A stretch of DNA of 64,000 nucleotides from UBA6168 sp041392505 (GCA_041392505.1 JAWKLX010000049.1:3411-67410); one strand, 5' to 3'; counted from the first letter of the stretch, positions 1 through 9,373 are shown. Translations and numbers: made by a program. The notes: generated by a model from the letters alone, not told the origin.

Positions 1-261
1 TTAATTCGTTTATATTTGATGGAAAAATTTGTACCAAATGTTCTACCCTGTTTTGGAATATGCTCTGATGAGTGGGTTTAAGACGGCACAGGACTTTCTT
101 TAGGATTTCTCTGTGTAGCACTATTTCAAAGTCCAATTTGATTTATGGGTAATAAAGGTGAACTTTGTCCCACAAAATAACTTTTTAATTTTTAACCGGC
201 GATTATTTCTTGACCCAACAATAAGCACTTGCCGGATAGATTTAACCAAATAATTTTAACA

Positions 262-1614
262 TTGAGGTTTGACGAATTTGATTTTGACCCACAGGTCTTA
301 GATGGGTTAAGTGCAATGGGTTTTGAAAATGCAACCCCCATTCAAGAGCAAGCGATCCCTCCTATAATGGATGGAAAAGATATACTCGCCGTTGCCCAAA
401 CTGGTACTGGCAAAACTGCTGCCTTCCTTTTACCAATCATCAATCGAGTTACAGCTGATCCGGTAGAAGGAGTAGATACCATTATTCTTGAGCCTACCCG
501 CGAACTCGCTGTCCAAGTAGATCGACAACTAACAGGTTTTTCTTATTTTACTCCGGTCAGTTCGATTGCCATCTATGGTGGCCGAGACGGGCATTCTATG
601 GAAATAGAAATGCGAGCCTTGAAGCGCGGGGCAGATATCATCGTTGCCACGCCTGGGCGTCTTTTAGCACACCTACAATTAGGGTATGTAAAACTTGATA
701 GCGTCCGCCATTTGGTACTTGACGAAGCTGACCGCATGCTGGACATGGGTTTTGTGGCTGACATTATGACGATCGTCAACAAACTACCCCGTAGCCGACA
801 AAACCTGCTCTTCTCAGCTACCATGCCCCATGAGATCAGGAAGTTTTCAAAAAGTATTTTGAAAAACCCTGTCGAGATCAGCATCGCCATTTCCAAACCT
901 GCCGAAGGTATCCAACAGGGGGTTTATATGGTAAATGACCGGGATAAGAACCGCCTCATAGAAAGGGTCTTAAAAGATCAAAAGCAAACAGACCAAGCCC
1001 AACGGGTACTCATTTTTGCCGGCACCCGGAGAGCGGTTAAAGATTTAACTGCTCACTTGCGCAATAAGGGGTTTGACGCTTCGGCCATCAGTTCCGACCT
1101 AGATCAAAAAGAAAGGGAGGAAACTTTGATGAAGTTTAAAGGGAAATCGGTACCGATCTTAGTGGCTACCGACGTCTTATCAAGAGGTATTGATATAAAA
1201 GGCATTGAGGTCGTAATCAATTTTGATGTGCCCAATGACCCCGAAGATTACGTCCACCGTATTGGCCGGACAGCAAGGGCTGATGAAACGGGGATTGCTA
1301 TAACTTTAGTCAGCGGTGAAGGCAAACACAAGTTTTCACGAATAGAGCATTTGATGGGCATGAAAGTCAATAGGTTGGAATTACCAGAAGGCTTTGAACC
1401 GCTTCAAGAAGGCGATCGGGGCCGAGGTCGTTCTGGAGGAGGAAATAGAGGTGGCAGTGGCGACAGACGTGGAGGCCAAAGAAGCGAAAGAGGAGGTAGT
1501 GGCTCGAAAAATAGCAGATGGAAGGGCAGTCGAAATCAAAAAAGCAGCGATCGTTCAGGTGGTCAAGGAGGAGCAAGAAATCCGAAACCGAAAAACAATT
1601 CGCCTTCTTCTTAA
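262..1614 (+). CDS. rhlE: DEAD-box ATP-dependent RNA helicase (RhlE-like)
   Basis: A cytoplasmic RNA helicase that remodels RNA or ribosome-assembly intermediates using ATP. From the chosen start the order is Q motif (ATPIQEQ, about residue 24), Walker A AQTGTGKT (45-52), PTRELA, DEAD (about 154), SAT (about 185), then the second RecA domain with RGID and HRIGRTAR. A Gly/Arg/Ser-rich basic tail of about 70 residues follows, as in RhlE/CsdA-type Bacteroidota helicases. The frame is open from a TTG at 229, but family members begin close to LRFDEFDFDP, so the TTG at 262 is preferred. The subfamily name is less certain than the family. Confidence 0.9.
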   Translation: MRFDEFDFDPQVLDGLSAMGFENATPIQEQAIPPIMDGKDILAVAQTGTGKTAAFLLPIINRVTADPVEGVDTIILEPTRELAVQVDRQLTGFSYFTPVSSIAIYGGRDGHSMEIEMRALKRGADIIVATPGRLLAHLQLGYVKLDSVRHLVLDEADRMLDMGFVADIMTIVNKLPRSRQNLLFSATMPHEIRKFSKSILKNPVEISIAISKPAEGIQQGVYMVNDRDKNRLIERVLKDQKQTDQAQRVLIFAGTRRAVKDLTAHLRNKGFDASAISSDLDQKEREETLMKFKGKSVPILVATDVLSRGIDIKGIEVVINFDVPNDPEDYVHRIGRTARADETGIAITLVSGEGKHKFSRIEHLMGMKVNRLELPEGFEPLQEGDRGRGRSGGGNRGGSGDRRGGQRSERGGSGSKNSRWKGSRNQKSSDRSGGQGGARNPKPKNNSPSS

Positions 1615-1625
1615 TAATTTCTGCA

Positions 1626-1698
1626 AATAGTACACTGTCAATTTAGGTGACTTCAGTGAACAGGCATGTTCGTAACGACTAGTTGACAGTGTACTATT
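1626..1698. terminator. 16-bp perfect inverted repeat between convergent genes
   Basis: The arms at 1626-1641 and 1683-1698 are perfect complements around a 41-base loop. The element lies between the 3' ends of the helicase and the M42 peptidase. It could be a bidirectional terminator, but the loop is long and there is no GC-rich core with a T tract, so a small mobile repeat is equally possible. Confidence 0.5.
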
Positions 1699-1727
1699 CT
1701 TATCAATTCCCCATCTTTTTAGGTTTT

Positions 1728-2777
1728 TCATTTAAACCCCCAATCGTATTGGTCAAGGTTGAGCAGGCTCAATTCCAATAGTTTGATACTATTTTCAACG
1801 TCCTCCTTATGAACCATTTCTATAACGGAATGAATGTGGCGGGTAGGTACTGAAATAGCCCCTGCAATAGATCCATTTTTTCCATAACGCTGAATGCCCA
1901 TTGTATCGGATCCTCCCCCAGTCAAAATTTCGGCCTGCCATTTAATGGCGTTTTTGGTAGCAAGAGTTTTCAGGTAATTGACCATTCTATAATCACAAAT
2001 GGCTGAACTATCCATTATTTTAATGGCAGTCCCATGACCCAATTTAGTGACCACCTCATGCGGCATGGCCCCCGGCACATCAAAGGCGATTGTGGTATCA
2101 ACGGCAATACCAAAATCTGGATTGATCCGATGGGCCGCAGAAATAGCCCCCCTGAGCCCCACCTCTTCCTGAACGGTGAATACCCCATAAATGTCATAAG
2201 GCACCTCTTTTTCCTTTAAGGAGCGGAGCACTTCCAACAAAATGAAAACAGATATCCGGTTATCAATGCTTTTGCTGTTGATGCATTCCCCAATTTCAAT
2301 CAGTTCCCTTTCCCTCGTAATCGGATCGCCTATTGACACCCATTTCATGACTTCCTCCTTTTTCATGCCCAAGTCAACAAAATAATCTTGTATTTGTGGG
2401 GCCTTGTTGCGCTCTTCCGTCTTCATAATATGAATTGGTTTGGAGCCCATTACACCAATCAAATCCTTTTTCCCATGAACAATTACCCGCTGTGCGGTTA
2501 GCGTTTTTGGGTCGAAACCTCCAAGTGTATGGATACGGATGAACCCATCGTCGTCAATATGGGTAACGATGAAGCTAATTTCATCAAGATGAGCGGCAAC
2601 CATTGCCTTATGGGGTTGGCGACCTTTTTTAACAGCAATGATGCTGCCCATATTATCTACAGACACTTCATCGACCAAAGGAGAGACTTCACGAAGGACG
2701 AACTCCCGGATAGGTTGTTCAAATCCAGGCGCCCCGGGGGTTTCACAAATCTTTTTGAGTAGGGGAATATTTAACAT
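1728..2777 (-). CDS. M42 family metallopeptidase (glutamyl aminopeptidase / cellulase M type)
   Basis: A cytoplasmic di-metal aminopeptidase of the M42 clan that trims N-terminal residues from peptides. The expected metal and catalytic sites are visible: AAHLDEISF (canonical AHMDEIGF), KSIDNRIS with the bridging Asp, EEVGLRGA with the catalytic and ligand Glu pair, VDTTIAFD, and a C-terminal HSVIEM His. The length of about 350 residues is normal. The frame extends to a TTG at 2792, but the ATG at 2777 (MLNIPLLKKICETPG) matches the family start. It is monocistronic, convergent with the helicase. Substrate preference cannot be read from sequence. Confidence 0.9.
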   Translation of the reverse strand: MLNIPLLKKICETPGAPGFEQPIREFVLREVSPLVDEVSVDNMGSIIAVKKGRQPHKAMVAAHLDEISFIVTHIDDDGFIRIHTLGGFDPKTLTAQRVIVHGKKDLIGVMGSKPIHIMKTEERNKAPQIQDYFVDLGMKKEEVMKWVSIGDPITRERELIEIGECINSKSIDNRISVFILLEVLRSLKEKEVPYDIYGVFTVQEEVGLRGAISAAHRINPDFGIAVDTTIAFDVPGAMPHEVVTKLGHGTAIKIMDSSAICDYRMVNYLKTLATKNAIKWQAEILTGGGSDTMGIQRYGKNGSIAGAISVPTRHIHSVIEMVHKEDVENSIKLLELSLLNLDQYDWGFK

Positions 2778-2981
2778 ATTTGAATATTTCAAGATAACAG
2801 GATAGTTTTTTGGAAAAGGCGAAGTTACTGGAAGTCTCTATTTAACATGTAGAATAATTAAATGATTTTAGGACTTTTGCGGAGCTGCCATGAAGTTTCA
2901 GTTCAGCATGCATTTTCCAAAATTGAAAGCAGGTGTTAGGGCTGACACACATGATGAAGCTATCTATGTCAAAAAACAACA

Positions 2982-4463
2982 ATGTCATTACTTAGGAAAT
3001 TAGCGGGAGAAACAGCCATTTATGGCCTGAGCAGCATTGTCGGTCGGGTATTGAATTATTTGTTGGTGCCTTTATATACCAACCTTTTTCTAAAGGAAGA
3101 ATATGGCATTGTGACGCAGTTGTACGCTACGGTGGCTTTCCTCATGGTGATTTTCATTTATCGGATGGATACAGCCTTTTTCAGGTTCGGGACTGAAAAG
3201 GAAGGACGGGAAAAAGTTTATTCTACCACATTCTGGTCTGTAGCTTTATCGGCCCTTTTCTTTACTGCAATGATATTTGCTTTTGCAGAGCCCATCGCCA
3301 ATTGGTACGCCTTACCTGAAGGGGGCATCGAATATATATGCATTTTTGGGCTCGTCCTCGCATTTGATACTATAAGCGAAATCCCTTTGGCAAAACTAAG
3401 ACTGGAACACCGGCCATTAAGATTTGCGTCCATTCGGCTGGTCGGCATTGGTCTCAACATGGGCCTCAACCTTTTCTTCCTGATGGTATGCCCGTGGTTT
3501 TTAAAGAATGGGTATAACGGTGATTTCCTAGAGGCGATTTATAACCCTTCTTGGGGGATCAAATACATTTTCATTTCCAATCTAGTTGCCAGTCTGGCCG
3601 TGCTTTTACTGCTCATCCCTGAGATCAGGCAAGTAAAATGGTATTTTAATGCAGCACAATGGAAAACAATGGCCCTGTATGCCGCCCCCTTGGTTTTGGC
3701 AAGCTTAGCAGGCATTGTCAATGAAATGATCGACCGGGAACTGTTGGTCAGGTACCTACCCTACGACATTGAAACAAACCGGGGGGAACAAGGCGTTTAT
3801 TCTGCCTGCTACAAATTGGCCATGATGATGAGTCTCTTCACCCAAGCATTCCGCTATGCCGCAGAGCCTTTCTTTTTTGCGAATGCCAAAAACAAAGATG
3901 CCAAACAACTGTATGCCGATGTGGCCAAATACTTTACCATCGCTGGGGCAATCGCCTTTTTATTCATTACATTTTACCTGGATATTCTAAAAAAATACTT
4001 TTTGCTTAATGAAGAATACTGGGCGGGATTGGGAGTCGTACCTATTCTTTTGATGGCCAATTTGTTTCTTGGCCTCTATTATAATGTATCGATCTGGTAT
4101 AAACTCACTGACCAGACCAGCAAAGGGGGTTGGATCGCCTTGGGAGGGGCATTTATTACTATCACATTAAACTTATGGTGGATACCCAAAATTGGATATA
4201 TCGGATCGGCATGGGCCACCTTGGCCTGTTATTTTTCCATGACAGTAGCCTGTTGGTTTTGGGGTAAAAAATACTATCCAGTAGCCTATGACATAAGTCG
4301 AATAGGGTTCTATATTTTATTCGCTCTGGTACTATTTGTGCTTAGCAATCAGGTAAAACATTGGGTTGGCACTTCTCAACATTGGGTTTACATTTTCAAT
4401 TCAATGTTGCTTGTTGGATTTCTTTTATTAACTTGGCGTCTTGAAAAAAAGGCTTTGATATAA
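2982..4463 (+). CDS. Polysaccharide flippase-like membrane protein (MOP/Wzx superfamily)
   Basis: An integral membrane protein of 493 residues with about 12-14 hydrophobic segments, starting MSLLRKLAGETAIYGLSSIVGRVLNYLLVPLY in outline. That N-terminal pattern (GETAxYGLSSIxGRxLNYLLVPLYT) is typical of Bacteroidota lipopolysaccharide or oligosaccharide flippases of the MOP superfamily, which move lipid-linked glycans across the inner membrane. No glycosyltransferases lie next to it, so the glycan is unknown. It stands alone between the M42 gene (divergent) and the OmpA gene. Confidence 0.85.
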   Translation: MSLLRKLAGETAIYGLSSIVGRVLNYLLVPLYTNLFLKEEYGIVTQLYATVAFLMVIFIYRMDTAFFRFGTEKEGREKVYSTTFWSVALSALFFTAMIFAFAEPIANWYALPEGGIEYICIFGLVLAFDTISEIPLAKLRLEHRPLRFASIRLVGIGLNMGLNLFFLMVCPWFLKNGYNGDFLEAIYNPSWGIKYIFISNLVASLAVLLLLIPEIRQVKWYFNAAQWKTMALYAAPLVLASLAGIVNEMIDRELLVRYLPYDIETNRGEQGVYSACYKLAMMMSLFTQAFRYAAEPFFFANAKNKDAKQLYADVAKYFTIAGAIAFLFITFYLDILKKYFLLNEEYWAGLGVVPILLMANLFLGLYYNVSIWYKLTDQTSKGGWIALGGAFITITLNLWWIPKIGYIGSAWATLACYFSMTVACWFWGKKYYPVAYDISRIGFYILFALVLFVLSNQVKHWVGTSQHWVYIFNSMLLVGFLLLTWRLEKKALI

Positions 4464-4579
4464 ATACCTTCATCCTACCGAATTATTTTCCTTTAAATAA
4501 CACACTAATCTACTTATTATCAACTATTTAAACAACCCGAAAAAAAATTATACTTTTTGGGGTTGTAAACAAGTTCGAC

Positions 4580-4599
4580 TTTTGGCAACTTTGCCAAAA
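4580..4599. repeat. 9-bp palindrome upstream of the OmpA gene
   Basis: Arms TTTTGGCAA and TTGCCAAAA are separated by two bases, about 135 bases before the OmpA start. An operator or a REP-like repeat are both possible; no regulator can be assigned. The rest of 4464-4733 is AT-rich with no gene. Confidence 0.35.
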
Positions 4600-4733
4600 T
4601 AACGTGACTCGTCCAAATATTGCCCGTCAAACACTATAATCCGAAAACGTGAACGAAAACGCTAAATACCTATTAACCAATAAATAAATATTGATTGTAA
4701 TAATCGATTTTTTTCGGCTAAAAACATTTTAAA

Positions 4734-5021
4734 ATGAAGAATCTCAAACTAATCCTGCTGTTATTGCTGCTTCCAGCATTAACATTTTCCCAAGACGAAG
4801 AAGAATATTTAGAAACTGAAATGGACACCGCAAAATCCGGCAACGGAGAGTGGTCGGCTGGCCTCTTCTTGGGTTACGCCAATTATTTAGGCGACCTTGT
4901 TGAACCAACATTTACCTTCGACCAAGCCAACCCAGCTTTTGGAATTTTCGTAAAAAATCAGATCTCCCACCGCTTTGGGTTGAAGGGCAATCTCTATTAT
5001 GGAAATATTGGAAGGCTCTGA
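4734..5021 (+). pseudogene. N-terminal part of the OmpA-TSP3 outer membrane protein (frameshifted)
   Basis: This carries the signal peptide (MKNLKLILLLLLLPALTFSQ, cleavage probably after Ser-19 or so) and the first strands of the N-terminal beta-barrel, ending prematurely after ...YYGNI. The downstream frame resumes at GSDLNYERNL. Removing one G from the GG at 5010-5011 joins the two into a normal family sequence (YYGNIEGSDLNYE). The break is therefore a one-base insertion, either a consensus error or a real mutation. Confidence 0.75.
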
Positions 5022-6420
5022 CCTCAACTATGAGAGAAACTTAAGTAGAGGGTCTTCCTTTGAAACATCTATAGTTGAACTAGCCATTAGAGGAGAATAC
5101 GAATTTCGCAAAAAAGAACATTATAATCAAAAAGAAGGCGAAACTGAATTTACTCAAAGTGGTAGTTACAAGAAAAAGGTTGTCCCTTACATATTCCTAG
5201 GCGTAGGTGCGGCTTTCCTTAACCGAGACATTAAATATGGAAACCCCAATAGGCCCTTGGAGGTGGAAGAAATGAACAATGATTTCTCTAACACCCATCT
5301 AACCATTCCGATTGGGTTAGGTCTAAGGATCGACCTTAGCCGTAAGATCTATCTCGGCCTTGAGTGGGGTCAGCGCTTAACGTTCACAGATTACCTTGAT
5401 GGCGTTTCAATCTCAGGTGACGATAGCAACAACGATGTTTACGTAATGGGCGGCCTCTCGTTAGGTATGCGTTTCGTTGATAAAGATTCTGATAATGACG
5501 GAATCGCCGATGATCAAGACAAATGCCCTTCTGTCCCTGGCCCAACTGCCCTTGGAGGTTGCCCTGATACCGATGGCGACGGTTTGGCTGACCGCGATGA
5601 CAATTGCCCTAATGAACCCGGTGATATAAGCCATAATGGCTGTCCTGATCGTGATGGCGATGGCATCGCTGACCATGTGGATGATTGTCCAGACACCGCC
5701 GGACTACGTAGGTTCTCTGGCTGCCCAGACACTGACAATGATGGGATCGTAGACAAAGAAGATAGCTGCCCAACCACACCGGGCATACCTGCTATGAACG
5801 GCTGTCCTGACTCAGACCGGGATGGCATCACAGATGACAAAGACAGTTGTCCACAAACACCAGGAACTGCTGAGCACAATGGTTGCCCAGATTCTGATGA
5901 TGACGGCATCGCAGATAATGAAGACACCTGCCCAAATACGCCAGGTGTTCGGAAATTCTCCGGCTGCCCAGACACTGACAATGACGGCATCGCAGATAAT
6001 GAAGACAAATGCCCCACTTTGGCAGGCCCTGCCGCTAATGCTGGTTGTCCAGACATTTTAGCTGAAGATAAAGCAGTGCTTGACAAGGCTATGCAAAATG
6101 TGAACTTTGAAACAGGAAGCGCCAGATTGCTTTCTTCTTCTAAAGGTATACTTGACCAAATTGCTGAGATCGTCGTCAGGTATCCTGGATATAATCTTTA
6201 CATTGACGGTTACACTGATAATGTAGGTAATGACTTTGCCAACCAACAATTGTCTGACGATCGTACCAGAGCATGTGCCGACTACCTGTCTAGCAAAGGT
6301 GTACCTAAATCTATTTTGATTACAAAAGGTCATGGTGAAAATAACCCTATAGCTGATAACAACACTGCTTCTGGCCGAAAAATGAACCGTAGGGTAACTT
6401 TCCGGTTGTCACCTCAGTAA
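4999..6420 (+). CDS. OmpA family protein: beta-barrel, seven TSP3 repeats, OmpA peptidoglycan-binding domain
   Basis: This is the main part of an outer membrane protein whose first 90 residues lie in another frame (4734-5021). After the remaining N-terminal barrel come seven thrombospondin type 3 calcium-binding repeats (DxDxDGIxDxxDxCP, coding about 5485-6045) and a C-terminal OmpA-like domain with NFETGSARL, DGYTDNVGND and NRRVTFRL. Such proteins anchor the outer membrane to peptidoglycan; the TSP3 linker spans the periplasm as a rigid Ca2+-bound rod. The ATG at 4999 is an artefact of the frameshift; the true start is 4734. A strong terminator follows. Confidence 0.9.
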   Translation: MEILEGSDLNYERNLSRGSSFETSIVELAIRGEYEFRKKEHYNQKEGETEFTQSGSYKKKVVPYIFLGVGAAFLNRDIKYGNPNRPLEVEEMNNDFSNTHLTIPIGLGLRIDLSRKIYLGLEWGQRLTFTDYLDGVSISGDDSNNDVYVMGGLSLGMRFVDKDSDNDGIADDQDKCPSVPGPTALGGCPDTDGDGLADRDDNCPNEPGDISHNGCPDRDGDGIADHVDDCPDTAGLRRFSGCPDTDNDGIVDKEDSCPTTPGIPAMNGCPDSDRDGITDDKDSCPQTPGTAEHNGCPDSDDDGIADNEDTCPNTPGVRKFSGCPDTDNDGIADNEDKCPTLAGPAANAGCPDILAEDKAVLDKAMQNVNFETGSARLLSSSKGILDQIAEIVVRYPGYNLYIDGYTDNVGNDFANQQLSDDRTRACADYLSSKGVPKSILITKGHGENNPIADNNTASGRKMNRRVTFRLSPQ

Positions 6421-6440
6421 GTAAACAAGTTTTAAAGGTG

Positions 6441-6482
6441 TAGAAAAAGCCCTTAGGGAAATCTCCCAAAGGGCTTTTTCTA
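6441..6482. terminator. Bidirectional intrinsic terminator
   Basis: A 14-bp perfect stem (6441-6454 / 6469-6482) has A-rich and T-rich outer ends and an inner GGGA/TCCC pairing. It lies between the convergent OmpA and dapB genes and can serve both. Confidence 0.85.
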
Positions 6483-6503
6483 TTACTGGCATCAGTCTTA
6501 AGA

Positions 6504-7250
6504 TCAAAAGCCTAACATATCTTCCATGCCGAAAAACCCTTCTTTACCAATAATCCATTCTGCTGCAGCTATCGCCCCCTCGGCAAAACCTTCCCTTGAA
6601 TGGGCTACATGACTAATTTCTATTTGTTCAATGCTGGAAGACCATTTGACAATATGAGTTCCCGGAACTGAATCGATACGTTTTGAGGTTATGATTAGTT
6701 TTGATCCATCATCCTCAACGGGTTCATTTTTGTTTTCCTGCTGTTCTAACCTGCCTTCCCATATTTTCTTCTCTTTGGTGTTGGACAAGATACCCTCAGC
6801 TAAGGTAATTGCTGTTCCACTAGGGTAATCCAATTTTTCTACATGATGAACCTCTTCCATTGATACGTTATATTGAGAATGCCCGCTCATCAGTGAAGCC
6901 AAGTATTTGTTCAATGCAAAAAAGACATTGACACCAACGCTAAAATTGGACGCATATAAAAAAGCTCCTTTTTGTTCCAAGCATATTTTCTTTGCGGCAC
7001 TCAATTGATCCAACCAACCTGTCGTTCCGCTGATGATAGGCAAACCAATTTCCAAACAATTAGCCACATTTTGAAACGCAGTTTCAGGGCGGCTAAATTC
7101 AATTGCGACGTCTGCCCGTTTCAGGTCTTCTCTTTTTACATTAGCTGCATTTTCGCGGGTTATTCGTAAAATCACTTCATGCCCTTTTGACAATGCAATT
7201 TTTTCAATGATTTTTCCCATTTTGCCATATCCAATTATTGCGATTTTCAT
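6504..7250 (-). CDS. dapB: 4-hydroxy-tetrahydrodipicolinate reductase DapB
   Basis: Reduces the DapA product with NAD(P)H in lysine and meso-diaminopimelate synthesis, which feeds peptidoglycan. The N-terminal Rossmann fold shows GYGKMGK (residues 7-13). The catalytic block is EVHHVEKLDYPSGTA with His-135/His-136 and Lys-139, and SGTTGW (74-79) is the conserved substrate loop. At 248 residues it matches the short DapB form. It is monocistronic; the dapA partner lies 44 kb away at 51169. Confidence 0.95.
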   Translation of the reverse strand: MKIAIIGYGKMGKIIEKIALSKGHEVILRITRENAANVKREDLKRADVAIEFSRPETAFQNVANCLEIGLPIISGTTGWLDQLSAAKKICLEQKGAFLYASNFSVGVNVFFALNKYLASLMSGHSQYNVSMEEVHHVEKLDYPSGTAITLAEGILSNTKEKKIWEGRLEQQENKNEPVEDDGSKLIITSKRIDSVPGTHIVKWSSSIEQIEISHVAHSREGFAEGAIAAAEWIIGKEGFFGMEDMLGF

Positions 7251-7594
7251 GTTAGAAAAATTTATTTTGTTAAGTTTGCGTGACTAATTAAAACCCCAGC
7301 CGTCCATAAGACTGATTTTTGTTGTTTTACAAGCCGCTCTTTGGCTTATCGCTGCCCCTCCTTTGGAGGGGCACTTCTATTTAGGGCAAATGTGCATTTT
7401 TATTAATGCTCGATTTTTCTCTTGATCTAATTTTCTTTCTTTTCTTGTAGCACATCTTTTCCTTTGTCATCTTATCATTTTAAAAAGCTTCTTTGTCGGA
7501 AAGGAATCTCATTTTGGCTCTAATTTGCGAAGTTTGCGATTCCTTAAAAAGCACCAAATTCTTACTACTTCTCTTATAAAAATCAAATTTTAAA
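7251..7594. other. Intergenic region between dapB and the DUF192 gene
   Basis: 344 bases hold the divergent promoters of the two genes. A 9-bp hairpin (TGCCCCTCC / GGAGGGGCA, 7353-7373) with a 3-base loop is the only clear structure, preceded by a weaker AAGCC/GGCTT hairpin at 7331-7347. No gene was found. Confidence 0.5.
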
Positions 7595-8221
7595 ATGGCC
7601 AAAACATCCGATAAAAAATCAATGAGCGGCACTGCTCCTCAAAAAAACAAAAGAAAAAGCCCAAAACGAAATTACCGACAGCTTGTCATTAGTATTTTGG
7701 TGGGATTAGCATTAATCGCTTTTATTCTGCCGGATATTTTACCACTAATTACTGGCGGAACGAGTAGTGGATCGGGAGGAACGATTCCTCCTTCATCCAA
7801 TTCTGATTCCCCCCCTCCTTCGACAATGCCTGAACCCAGCTTTACAAAAGAAGGCGAACTTTCTATCATCAGGAGCGAAACTGGCGAAACAATCAAACAC
7901 ATTGATATTGAAAAAGCAGACAATGACATGGAAAGGGCCTTTGGTATGATGTACCGAAAATCCATCTCCGACACCCAAGGAATGCTGTTCCTTTTTGAGC
8001 AATCGAAACCACAGTCCTTTTGGATGAAAAATACGCTGGTTCCTCTCGACATTATTTACATCGATGAAAACCACAAAATCACGACTATTTATTCGAACAC
8101 AACCCCGCTCTCAGAATCTTCCTTACCATCAAATGGCAACGCCCAGTATGTGTTGGAAGTCAGGGGTGGATTTTGTCAGGATTATGGTGTTAAAATCGGG
8201 GATTCGATCGAATGGGAGTAG
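7595..8221 (+). CDS. DUF192 domain-containing membrane-anchored protein
   Basis: A 208-residue protein with a basic N-terminus (many Lys/Arg), one transmembrane segment (about residues 30-47), a Gly/Ser/Pro-rich linker and a C-terminal DUF192 domain (about 85-208). The domain shows MERAFGMMYR, GMLFLF, FWMKNTL, PLDIIYID and VLEVRGGF, the standard DUF192 blocks. The domain is widespread and of unknown biochemical function; topology suggests it sits outside the inner membrane. Start at an ATG preceded by A/T-rich sequence. Confidence 0.88.
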   Translation: MAKTSDKKSMSGTAPQKNKRKSPKRNYRQLVISILVGLALIAFILPDILPLITGGTSSGSGGTIPPSSNSDSPPPSTMPEPSFTKEGELSIIRSETGETIKHIDIEKADNDMERAFGMMYRKSISDTQGMLFLFEQSKPQSFWMKNTLVPLDIIYIDENHKITTIYSNTTPLSESSLPSNGNAQYVLEVRGGFCQDYGVKIGDSIEWE

Positions 8222-8255
8222 GCTTAACAAGAGAATTAAAGCCTTTTCAGCATAT

Positions 8256-9182
8256 TCATGACCTTGTCCATAGCTTTCTTTTTTTCAAGAAATCTTTGTT
8301 TGCATTTATAAACACCACTCCTGTAAGGAGAAACCCTGCTGCTACCAAGGATTGATTGGTGATGACTTCATTATTGAACCCCCATCCTAATAATAAGGCG
8401 ACGACAGGGTTAACATAAGTTGCAGTAGACACTTTATCGGGTGTAGTTTTTAGTAGTAAATAATTGAAAGCCGAAAAGGCGACAACCGCACCAATAAAAG
8501 TAAGATACAGCCACGACCAAGCCCCCCGTTGGGAAATGTTTGCGAAGTCCAAATCAAAAGCTTCTCCTGAACCGACACTGAGCAACAACAACATAACACC
8601 TCCGACCAGCATCTGCATGGAGGCGCCCAAGCTTTTTGATTTTGGCAATGGTATCTGAGATATTTTAATGGTAGCAAATCCCCACCCCAACACACAGAAC
8701 AAGATAACAGCCACCCCCAACAACATTTCACTACTGGTAGTAAATTGGTCCTGTGTCACCAATAGTACCATTCCCGTAAAACCAATACCTATCCCGACAA
8801 ATGTCCTTGTAGAAGGCTTTTTTTGCAGCATGATCCACATCAGCATCACGGTAATCAAGGGCTGGGCAGCAATAATAAGTGCCGCTATTCCTGAATCCAG
8901 ATAATTTAATGCCCATACAGCCCCACCATTTCCAATAAAGAAAAAGAACAGACCCATCAAAGCAGCACTTTTCCAATGTTCCTTCTTAGGCCACTCTGCC
9001 CCAAACAAAATACTGATTATAAACAAGACTAAGCCCGCTACAAAAAATCGGCTGCCGCACATAAGAAAAGTGGGAATATCACGGATGGCATACCAGTTAG
9101 CAAGATAAGTTGAACCCCAAACTAGGTAGATAATGCTAAATGCTAAGGGTACTAGGATACGCTCTGATAGTAGGCTTTTCAT
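8256..9182 (-). CDS. EamA/DMT family transporter
   Basis: About 308 residues with ten predicted membrane segments in two EamA halves. IIYLVWGSTYLANWYAI and the PVVALLLGW block in the second half are typical of DMT-superfamily exporters of metabolites or amino acids. The frame is open to 9278, but MKSLLSERILVPLAF at 9182 is the family-like start, and the upstream stretch encodes no membrane segment. The substrate cannot be inferred. A hairpin followed by a T-rich run lies in its leader (9215-9248). Confidence 0.85.
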   Translation of the reverse strand: MKSLLSERILVPLAFSIIYLVWGSTYLANWYAIRDIPTFLMCGSRFFVAGLVLFIISILFGAEWPKKEHWKSAALMGLFFFFIGNGGAVWALNYLDSGIAALIIAAQPLITVMLMWIMLQKKPSTRTFVGIGIGFTGMVLLVTQDQFTTSSEMLLGVAVILFCVLGWGFATIKISQIPLPKSKSLGASMQMLVGGVMLLLLSVGSGEAFDLDFANISQRGAWSWLYLTFIGAVVAFSAFNYLLLKTTPDKVSTATYVNPVVALLLGWGFNNEVITNQSLVAAGFLLTGVVFINANKDFLKKRKLWTRS

Positions 9183-9214
9183 TTGTAGTAATGTAGTTGA
9201 ATAGTCAAAATATA

Positions 9215-9248
9215 ACACCTCGGCCCTTCTTGAAGAGAACCGAGGTGT
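9215..9248 (-). terminator. Leader hairpin upstream of the EamA gene (possible attenuator)
   Basis: Arms ACACCTCGG and CCGAGGTGT (9 bp) are followed on the minus strand by TATATTTT. Because the sigma factor gene upstream has its own strong terminator at 9353-9373, this hairpin is more likely inside the EamA leader than at the end of the preceding gene. Confidence 0.5.
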
Positions 9249-9352
9249 ATTTATTTTGGAATGCAGCAAGGTAATCATTTTACAATATTGGAAAAGAGAA
9301 CCACCTTATCTGGCGTATTTCATTTTTTGTAAATGCCTAAACCAAAAAAAAA

Positions 9353-9373
9353 TGCCCCGGAAAAACCGGGGCA
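9353..9373 (-). terminator. Intrinsic terminator of the ECF sigma factor gene
   Basis: On the minus strand, TGCCCCGG pairs with CCGGGGCA around a 5-base loop and is followed directly by eight T. This is a textbook Rho-independent terminator 50 bases past the stop codon. Confidence 0.9.

Noticed and set aside
5514..6086. A 190-codon minus-strand frame opposite the TSP3 repeats
   Set aside because: It arises from the repeated codons of the TSP3 array; its translation (SGQP, SLSAMPS repeats) is a mirror of the repeats.
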